A stretch of 64,000 nucleotides of DNA, taken from assembly GCA_003952965.2 (NCBI GenBank), contig CM025852.1, positions 27,773,009 to 27,837,008 on the forward strand, in the 5' to 3' direction. Below the pieces are notes generated by a model. The model saw nothing but the letters and a program-made list of their open reading frames with translations. It was not told the origin of the DNA and ran no database searches. Of the stretch, positions 55,995-64,000 are shown piece by piece. Position numbers and translations under genes: made by a program. The number at the start of each line of letters is the position of its first letter. Positions within the stretch are counted from its first letter, which is position 1. This DNA is from Morella rubra (taxonomy: Eukaryota > Streptophyta > Magnoliopsida > Fagales > Myricaceae).

Positions 55995-58619
55995 AACTTC
56001 AAGGTTTCTTAGTGCATGTTGAATATGCTTAGACAAAGATGTAAATATGCTGTTCTTCAAACTTCAATGCAGGATTTAGATAAGTCCGTGTGTAACTCTA
56101 CAACTAAGTTTCGAAAGGGAACACGGAAAACGTTATAGATGACACAATGGAAAAATATTACACCTCTTTTGTGTTATTAATAAATCATAACATGTACAAT
56201 ATCAATAAGCTCCTGTCAATTTCTCACATAAAACAAATTAGAAAAACTACTCCAGTCAATTACTGAAAAAAAAAAGTCTCCTGTCAATTGAATTCCCTCT
56301 AATATTGTGCTTTCAAATAAATAATCGAGTTCTAAAATAATCTACAAAATAAATTTTCACATGATATTCCTTTTTTTTTTGGCAGCATTTCTATTCCCTT
56401 TTGTTCACTTATTTCCATAGATCGCTTATTTGAAGAAATCGTTGAGGAAAATGTTTGGAAATAGGAAGAACAATGCGTAGTGATTTATGAGTCCATGACC
56501 TAAATACTAATCGGCTAAATTGCTAATCTAATCACTAATCAGTAATCAAAATCTGAGAGTTGTGAGAGAGGCTGAACTGAAGTGTACCTGGCGGCTGAGA
56601 GAGAGAGCCGGAGACGGAGAAAGACTCGGCTGAGACCGTGAGACTTGAGAAAGAGAGAGATCCAGAGAGGCAGATAGGGAGAGAGAGTCGGCGGCGGTGG
56701 GGGAGAGAGGCACGGAGAGGCAGAGAGGGAGTCGGCGGTGGCGGTCTCTGGAGAGGGAGAACTGTGACTCTGTGACTGTGAGAGAGGGAGGGTGGAGGAG
56801 GCGTCGGAGGGAGAACACCGATTTAAAACTCACCCTGGTTTTTTTTTTTTTTTTCAAAAAAAAAAGGTACTGGCGAATGGGCTTGGGGCTGGGCCCAGGT
56901 GGGTGGCTGGGCAGTGGGCAGGGTTTGGGCTGGGTTTTAAGGGGGTCTGCCTGGGCTAAAGGGGCAGATTAGTTATACAAAAATAATAATTTTACATTGG
57001 CCAACCCTACATTCCCCACTATTCAGGCTTCTCAGATATTAGGAACTCGAACCCCCTCAAACCCTAAACTCCTCAAAAATCATTGAAAGAAATCAACGTA
57101 GATATTTAAATAGCCACTTATTAATCATATCCATGGAGTTCATTACCTTGATTGGTTCTCGATTTCTTGATGCACCAAAGCCCGACCATTGCAAATTCCT
57201 GTACCAGGCCTTCATTTGGTTTTACTTTGGAGCAGTATTTGGAGTTTGGGTATCTTTACATAAAGCCAGCCATAGGCCTTTTTCCTTCCCGAGTTGCATT
57301 AACCGTCACTAACATGGACTTTACAAGTTGGACTGAAATGGGCTTGGGCCTTAACACCCCAGCCATTTGTAGATGTAAGCCCGAATCTGCATCCCGAACC
57401 CACTGTGTGCAAAACTAAAAAAAAAAAAAACCAGATAAGGGCAGGGATGAGTGACCACACAAATAAATATTGGCGGCCAACATACAAAAAATAGATATTT
57501 TTTTTACTAGTTAGATGGACTGGTGAAATTTTTTTTGTTGAAAATAGCGCCGATTTTCTGAGATTTGTCAAAAAAACAAGAATTGAAATTTAAAAAAATA
57601 CTTCTGAAAAAAAACTTTTTTTTTTTAAGCCCTAGGCAACGACCTTTTGGGGGCTGGCTAGCTCCTAGATAAGGATATAGGAAAAGAGCCTAGCTCGATG
57701 CTAGGCTCAACTGTTTCCAACTCTCAGTTTGCTAGAAGAAAGAGTGTGGATTTGGAGTCCTGTGTTCTGTTATATAGAAACGAGTTGACTGGTTTCTGGT
57801 CATTTGAGATGAACAGCATCAAAACAAGATCTTCTTAATGCCCCCCTTGCCTCCTCCAACATTGAGCTTTCCCCTCTCACGCTTGATTTGCAACCAAGTG
57901 CATCCTGAATCTGATGATGTCAGTTTGTCCCATTACCCAAACACTACTCTAATATCCCTCTGTCACTACCAAAGGCCCGAAAGTTTTGGCCACCAAGAAC
58001 AGCCAACAAAAAAAAGAGTAGCATTATTCGCACAGCGCACTCGCCGAACACCAACTTGGGGTCCTCCACTACTGAATTTCCTTTCCCTGAGACCATTTTC
58101 TTTTGCCTGCACGCATATAATTGGTGCCTCTATCCGGTAATCTCATGCGCACAGAGCCTCCCTTCACAGTTAAAACATCAAAAGCTAACTTTTAAAGAAG
58201 AGCCCACCGTCCAGTGTCCACCCACCCTCAGGTGCTTGGCGCACCTTCGGCCACGAGGACCAAAACAGATTTGTCCCTAAGGAATTCGCCTTTTGCTCGT
58301 CTTTTCTTTGCTGTGACATTCCATTAAAGGGACATTAGATCTTCCAAAGTGTCAATCTCAGAACTGCTTCTCCTTCACTTTGTTAAGGGTCATAGAGTGG
58401 AGCGGACCATACATACGAACTTTTGTTTTGAAATAAAGTCAATATTAGTAATGATTATATGTAGAAGTTGGAGATAAAGCAAAATGGAGTTAAAATCCAA
58501 GTCCATTGATAAGCAATCAATTATCTCAAAATTCTGAAGTTATTAGAAAATAATAAATTTATTCTCTTCATGTTCTTCTAACAAGTTTATAAGTTCACAA
58601 AATGGCAACCGCATTTTGC
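55991..58619. other. Intergenic DNA, low-complexity in parts
   Basis: 56560-56820 is a GA/GGCG-rich stretch that reads as Ser/Leu-rich frames on the minus strand. 56870-56960 is a GGGCTGGGC-rich stretch. 57620-57720 contains CCTAGGCAACGACC and a snap-back TAGCTC..GAGCCTAGCTC. A 100-codon frame at 57838-58140 has no recognisable domain. No gene is supported. Confidence 0.4.
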
Positions 58620-58769
58620 CCGAGACTAAAGAGTAGCATAAAGTATTAAGAAGTTTTTACACTTCATACAATGAGTCCCGCAAAAGAAAAAAAGAAAAGA
58701 AGAAAAAAAAAGCAACCAAATTACATTAAATGACAGACGAACCAAAAACAAAAATAGATAGAAGTAGAC
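58620..58769. repeat. Dispersed block, copy 3, in the 3' flank of the ATP synthase delta gene
   Basis: Carries GACTAAAGAGTAGCATAAAG and ACATTAAATGACAGAC as in the blocks at 26550 and 41280, but not the later landmarks. It ends next to the delta-chain stop codon and would be part of its 3' untranslated region. Confidence 0.55.
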
Positions 58770-59501
58770 TCATACACCAATTGTAATATCGCCCAGGTCA
58801 AGCTGATCAGCAATTTCCTCAAGCTGCTTCTTGACGCTCATATCGATCAGCTTGGACCCCGAACTCCCATACCTAACGGTGAAACCGGCCACCAAGCTAG
58901 GGTCAATCACGGTCTTGATCCTCACGTTCTTGGCCCCAGTCATCTTTTGCACCTGTTTGGCGATCTGGGCCAAATGCTGCGACTCCAACTTCACTACCGA
59001 GGTCACCACCGCCAGCTCCGTGTCGGTCAACTTGTTGTACACGCCCTCGAACTCTTTGACGATCTCACGGATCAGGTCGATCCGCTTGGAGTCGACCAGG
59101 ATGTTGAGGAAGTTGGTCGTGAAGGGCTGGAGGTTAGCTGACGCAGATATTTCGTCGAGCATCTGGCGCTTCTTCTCCGGGTCTATGATTGGGTTGATGA
59201 AGAACTTGAACACTTGTTCTTCGGAGAAGATCTTCTCGATTTTCTCAATGTCTCCGCTGGTCGTGTCGAGGGTGTTGTTAGCCTTTGCCACGTCGGCCAG
59301 GGCCACGGCGTAGCTTCCGGCCGCTTGGACTGACATTCTTGGGCCGCCCCTACCATCAACAACAGCGAGCCTGAGTTGAAGCTTGGGGGATGGGAATGTG
59401 CTAGAGAAGGAGAGGTTGTGGGTCGTGTTTCTCAGGATTCGTGCGGGCGGTGGGGACTTGGTGGATTGGAAGGAGATAGGGGTGCGTTGGAGGGCAGCCA
59501 T
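58770..59501 (-). CDS. Plastid ATP synthase delta chain, intronless
   Basis: A single open frame of 243 residues. Residues 1 to about 57 are a Ser/Thr/Pro/Arg-rich chloroplast transit peptide. The mature part starts near SVQAAGSYAVALADVAKAN and continues with the OSCP/delta family pattern: FFINPIIDPEKKRQMLDEI, FLNILVDSKRIDLIREIVKE, then the conserved C-terminal half with DPSLVAGFTVRYGSSGSKLI and the terminal LDLGDITIGV. Delta sits on top of CF1 and links it to the peripheral stalk of CF0, so it is essential for photophosphorylation. The plant gene family is intronless, as here. The higher GC content against the AT-rich flanks supports a constrained coding gene. Confidence 0.97.
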   Translation of the reverse strand: MAALQRTPISFQSTKSPPPARILRNTTHNLSFSSTFPSPKLQLRLAVVDGRGGPRMSVQAAGSYAVALADVAKANNTLDTTSGDIEKIEKIFSEEQVFKFFINPIIDPEKKRQMLDEISASANLQPFTTNFLNILVDSKRIDLIREIVKEFEGVYNKLTDTELAVVTSVVKLESQHLAQIAKQVQKMTGAKNVRIKTVIDPSLVAGFTVRYGSSGSKLIDMSVKKQLEEIADQLDLGDITIGV

Positions 59502-62500
59502 GGTTGCTTGGTGGAGCTGTGCTTTGGCTGAGGGGATTGGTCGAGGTACATCGGGCTGCTTTTGGAGTTGAAACGTACGGATGCGATTGCCAGTAGCTAA
59601 ATGATCAACGGTGGAGAAAGGATGGAATTACGATCTTAATTTTTTGGAGCGCCATATCCCCTTATCTGTAAAAGATAAGGAGTTGACACGTGGATGCATT
59701 TCTACGTTCTGGGGGATTTTGATTTATGCTGAGCCTCACTTTCATATCAAAAAGCTAATACAATACATGCGGGGAAATATGGAACCGTGCAAATAGTCGC
59801 CCAAGGAAAAAGGAAAAGCAAAACAAAAGACATACAAGGCATTGAAGTTTAGCTTATGGCTCAAAGTTTTGTCATGGTCAGGAGCCAAGGTTGATGTGTG
59901 ATAGATAAGACTCGAGTGGGATAGTCTAATTTTGAAAGAGATAGGTAATAAATATAATATATAAATAATTAATACGGATAATATTAAATATTATATAACT
60001 TATATATTATAGTTATTTTTTTTTAAATTGGACCATTTAATTCTAGCAGCAAGTTAGAAAGGATCATGGTTCCTGAACGTGTATATGACACAAGCCACCT
60101 ATCTCTGTCTTACTTCCGTATATCTCTGCGCATGGTGCAAGTTGGGTCTCGATGGCCCGAGTTGAATATTGTGACATGTGAGAGTCCTGAAAATCAAATT
60201 CAGCAAGCTACATGTGTTATGACTCGGGAGTGGGAACATAAGAGAGAGGTTAACTAAAATCATCTCCCTACTTCTCCTAGCTAGTGGGTACGTAGGGGGT
60301 TTCAAGATCTGGATAAGGCCTGAAGATGTGGAATGCTGGAAAACTTTCATTTCACATTACCTTCCGGAAAAAAAAAAGATAATTAAACCCCAAGTTGGTG
60401 GAAAATGAATATCACAGCCTCCATAACCTTATAATTATCAAGCAAATTTTCTTCCTTTAGCAGCTTATCCACACACACATAAATATTCCTATGTTATATT
60501 TCACAGCTTACTGTCTACAGTCATTGCATATATTCTTCTCTGTTCGTGACACAGACGGATCATATGCATACAAACAGCATAGCTTAGAATATTCCAGCTG
60601 AAGCAGATATTTATGTAGTTCAGAAATATATAGCTAAAAAGTCAGCTACTCGATCGGCAGTATTTTGTGTCCTTAAATCTGCTTGAAAAGGCGCCCACAG
60701 AAACACACATGCGGCCGTCTGTATCCTCGACGGATAAATACAAGAATTGTCTGCAGAGCGTTACAACTTGCATGCTAGCTGATGATCAGTTTTCTTTTTT
60801 TACGTAATTTGTTGCTATCCTTACTTTTCTCATCAACCTTTCATCTTCCGCAGCAAGAAACATAACCACAAATCAAACTTTTCGACCTCTACTCGACAGT
60901 GCTGCGACATCAGTACTACGTATTAGTATTAAAATCTTTAATGATCAATCACATGTGAACAAAATTATGACAGCACTCCTGTTCATGGTCTTCCAACAAC
61001 GACAGACAAACTGATATTGCTTATTTTTTTAATTAGAGGCAAGAAGTCATCAGGGATTAGCCATGATCACAAGCAAATGTTACATCCACAGCCTTTTTTT
61101 TTTTTTTCTCCTCTTTGCATTTTCTTTATATTTTATGAAGCGTACTTTCCCCCTTTTCCTAATCCTATATGAACTAACATGTGCAGTTCAGTTCCATTTC
61201 CTCAAATATGATAATCTCTTTTATGTTTTCCCTCTGATTTTTCATTGATTTGGGTTACCGCCCATTAACCCAGAAGTTCCTTTCGTGTGTGTTCTAAAAA
61301 AGGAGTAGACCAGGTCTTTGTCTGACCGTATCAATTGGGCAGTTGGAACAAACTCGTATATATTTAGAATTTAGTGTGACTTGCAAGCATCGTCAGGCAA
61401 TTATATATATATATGTCCTTCTAGACGACAAACCGTACGTATCCACAGCGTTATGATGTAATATTACACGACGCAGAGTAGGATTCGCTCCCATGAAGTC
61501 ACGACGCAGGAGCGCTGAATCCACAATTAAAAGATTATAGGTCTAATTTTCTGTTTTGCTTTGGTGATAATGTGGAATGAAATCTCCAATCTGCAGGTTT
61601 AAAGATCATAACCTATAGATTTGCATACATCAAACATTTGGGGGACACAACACATATCCACGTCCCCTTTGTTCCTCGAATAGTCGAATTTCTTTCTCTA
61701 TGATTTGTAGTGCCCGTGAACAGGGGGGGCACGAGGGGTCGTTCCTTTCGTGTAGAAAACGTACTCCTCGAAACGTAGAGAAATTTCATTGAAGTTTCCC
61801 AATACAAATTCTTGCGCGATCCAAGGAAAGTGCCAAAACAATTTGCTTGTTTCTTCCCAATCGTCTAAAGGTGGGGGGGATAATAATAGTTCTGCCCCGT
61901 GTAACATACTAATATGTTTTTATCAACTGTTGCATGAAATCGAACTGATAAAAGACATATTTCGATCGACCATTAACCTCGATCCATATTGCTTGATGTG
62001 ATGTCTTCTTTTCGGATGGACTAATTTAGATTTGGTAAGATGACTTATTGCTCAAGTCATGGCGCATGGGAGGATAGAAAATCACCTAGTCCTGTGAGAC
62101 ATTGCACTATTTGTCTGATAGAGACAAAGGGGACCATGAGAACAAGTTGCGCCACTTTTAACGACGACCCAAGATTATTTTTTCCTGTGGCTGATGGACG
62201 TAATAGTCGCACAATAAGTTGAAAGAGATAAGGGAAGAGCATCAGTTCTGCAAATGGATTTTAACTGCCACATTAGTTTATTCAATTTTGCGACCCTTTC
62301 CATGCTTAATTTGCACACAATCCAGTCTTTGTCCATTTACTCCGCTCCTCCTATAATGTCCCTCCTCACCCACTTTCCGGTGACCTCCGGATAAGGCTCT
62401 AAAAATATCAGCTTCACAAAATTCAAGACACGTTCGGATGAACTTCTAGACCTTTGCTTGGTGTTGGGTCGATGGGATCTGCCCCTTTCCATTCCACGGG

Positions 62501-62783
62501 AATGAAGTCCTCCAATTTAACCATCAAACAACATTGCTTCTTTTTTCTTTTTTTTTGTCCTTATGCACTTTTAGATCAGTTTATGAAAATAATTAAAAAT
62601 AAATAAAATTAATTCTTCATGATATCTTTGAGGTTAGTAGAGGAACAGAACATAAACAGAGCTAAAATTTTCACCTTTTTTTTTTTTTGTTTGCTTCATG
62701 TACAGAAACAAAACCTTAAGAAAAGGAACAGAGAAGTAAACAACGAGGAAAACTTTACTTAAACACTGGCATTAAGTTCTTTA
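59502..62783. other. Long intergenic region
   Basis: 3.3 kb between the ATP synthase delta gene and the F-box/MYND gene. AT-rich tracts at 59940-60040, scattered T runs, no exon with splice borders and no transposon ends seen. A possible organelle-derived piece lies at 61613-61907. The first few hundred bases should hold the delta-gene promoter (minus strand), but no TATA box stands out. Confidence 0.5.
61613..61907 (-). other. Protein-like segment, possibly organelle-derived
   Basis: Two overlapping minus-strand frames read PPPLDDWEETSKLFWHFPWI, EFVLGNFNEISLRFEEYVFY, TKGTTPRAPPVHGHYKS, and in the next frame REERPLVPPLFTGTTNHRER. The text, with a G run and TGCCCGTGAACAGG, looks like plant mitochondrial or plastid DNA moved into the nucleus. 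That is an impression from memory, not a match I can verify. No complete gene is present. Confidence 0.25.
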
Positions 62784-64000
62784 TCATCCAATTTCCTCTA
62801 CATCCACCATTCCCCCAGCATCATCGGCAACGTTGTCCCCAGCAGCACCGACCTCGTCCAACCACCGGTCCATCGGTACGCACTCGGCCTTGTGACGCAG
62901 CTTCCAGTCAAGCGCTTGACACCCGCGCGAGCAGTAATTCACCGCGCCACAGACCGAACACCGACGGAACTCGTGCGGCCTTGTCTCGGGCCGACCACAC
63001 CCCCCGTGCGAGCACATCCTCAGTCCCTCATCCAACCCAACCCGCCCCGACTCGAACCACTCCTTCAAAAAGCCGTTCACAGGGTGGGCCTCCGGCGCCG
63101 GCACGTTACACCCGAAGTCGCTCAACAGCCCGCCGCAACCCGCACCACTCACGCACGGGTCGTTGTGGTTCTGGTACTGCCGCCTCCGCGTAGGCGAGGA
63201 GCGGGAGCGTAGGACGGATGCGAGCTCGCGAGCGTTGGCTTGGACGAGAAGCCGGCGTCCCTGGGCGACGTTCTGGCGGGTCCCGTAACCGTCCTGGAGG
63301 CAATGTCCTAACTCGCGAAGCGCATCCACGTGGCCAAGGAAGGCGGCTCGGGCGCACAGAGCCACTCCAGCTTGGAGGTTCTTGTCGCTTTTGGAGCCTC
63401 CGCTACCGTTAAACTGTATCACCGCGAGGGAATATAGAGCCGGCGCGTGAGACTTAATCGCCGCCTTAGCCATAAGCGAAGCTCCGCTTCCTCGGTTTTG
63501 TAAACAATAAAATCGGATCTATGACCCAAAAAAGAAGAAAAAGATTAGTCCAAAAACATATGAAAGAACTGAAATTTATCCTATTAACAAGCAATTGAGA
63601 GTAAGTACTACCACTGACCATTCCTAGAGTAAAGGAGGCATCGGCGTTGCCAGCGCTGACGCAGAGTTTGAGAAAACGGTGAGCGGATTCGGACCAGTTT
63701 TTGGGTTTGATTGCGAGAGCTTTTGGACCGGCTTTGGAGAGAACCAGGGGATGTAGACCCAAGCGGTTCAGTCTTTTGCATCTGTTTCAGAGAGTAACCA
63801 AAAGATTTTAAAAAAACTACGGAAAAAAAAAAAAAGAACACTCTAGAGAAAGAAGGAGAACGAGAAGGGCATGACGCATAGACGTACGTGATGAAAATGT
63901 TTACGAGATCAGAGGGGGAAGAAGCGGAGGTGCTGAGCTTGCAGAGGATGAAGACGACGAGATCGTCCGGTAAGTCGTCGAAGAGATCGGACTTCTCGGT
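62784..64000 (-). CDS. F-box protein with Sel1-type repeats and MYND zinc finger (5' end outside window)
   Basis: Exons on the minus strand: beyond 64000 to 63888, 63781-63619 and 63518-62784, with correct phases; about 336 residues visible. The first visible exon encodes the F-box start (DLFDDLPDDLVVFILCKL). The second encodes CKRLNRLGLHPLVLSK and HRFLKLCVSAGNADASFTLG. The third encodes Sel1-like repeats (SHAPALYSLAVIQFNGSGG, GHVDALRELGHCLQDGYG) and a MYND finger with Cys/His spacing CSHGGCG..RRCSVCGAVNYCS..CQALDW..RHKAEC. The family (At1g67340/At5g50450 type) is expected to serve as the substrate-binding part of an SCF ubiquitin ligase; the target is unknown. High GC content and intact splice sites argue for a functional gene. 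Confidence 0.95.

Noticed and set aside
56546-56857. 103-codon Ser/Leu-rich minus-strand frame
   Set aside because: Translation of a GA-rich tract; no domain, no splice or promoter context.
55609-57100. Large hAT element starting at CAGTGGCGGAACC
   Set aside because: No complementary CTG-type end was found downstream.
58831-59313. 160-codon plus-strand frame
   Set aside because: Antisense shadow of the ATP synthase delta gene.
62892-63412. Plus-strand frames of 64-106 codons
   Set aside because: Antisense shadows of the GC-rich F-box/MYND exon.
1-64000. tRNA, rRNA, CRISPR or viral genes
   Set aside because: No recognisable clover-leaf gene, rRNA stretch, regularly spaced repeat array or viral domain was seen.

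Overview
The window reads as nuclear DNA of a eudicot plant. It has wall-associated-kinase-like genes with the usual three-exon layout, a plastid ATP synthase delta-chain gene with a transit peptide, an F-box/MYND gene with plant-specific organisation, AT-rich introns with GT..AG borders, and a dense layer of plant transposons (CACTA, Mutator-like, hAT, LTR remnants, MITEs). I cannot name the species. No rRNA, tRNA or CRISPR locus was recognised.

Layout. 0-21 kb holds a tandem cluster of three wall-associated-kinase-like (WAKL) copies on the + strand. Copy 1 (1572-5476) looks intact. Copy 2 (11818-17421) is a pseudogene whose kinase exon is split by a 2.67 kb CACTA element carrying fragments of a SKOR/GORK-type potassium channel gene and of a nicastrin gene. 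Copy 3 (17880-20788) has an exact 1000 bp solo LTR in exon 1, a stop in its EGF exon and no kinase exon. Upstream DNA was duplicated with the cluster. A clean CACTA element (5766-7651) and a Mutator-like element with about 310 bp terminal repeats (9719-10961), itself inside a larger inverted repeat, fill the gaps.

21-32 kb is gene-poor: broken members of a small family with a B3-like core between CxxC pairs (23946-24442 and 28109-28210, both minus), tandem-duplicated non-coding DNA, and a 2.57 kb DNA element with a nested MITE. 32-51 kb is framed by a 2.14 kb inverted duplication of a PAP27-type purple acid phosphatase sequence (33707-35849 and 48642-50789). Both arms are broken and share several lesions. 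The 12.8 kb between them contains unexplained exon-like pieces, a decayed hAT transposase with an internal tandem triplication, a nested hairpin, duplicated promoter-like DNA, and the only open B3-like gene (45071-45469, +).

51-64 kb is the most gene-like part, all on the minus strand: a lone first exon of an unrecognised gene, a 12-exon RIO1 atypical kinase gene (with one apparent 1-bp frameshift), the intronless plastid ATP synthase delta gene (ATPD), and the F-box/MYND gene running off the right edge. These are housekeeping functions: 40S ribosome maturation, photophosphorylation, and ubiquitin-ligase substrate selection. The WAKL cluster is receptor-type and evolves by local duplication and decay, so the window is a boundary between a stable block and a fast-rearranging one.
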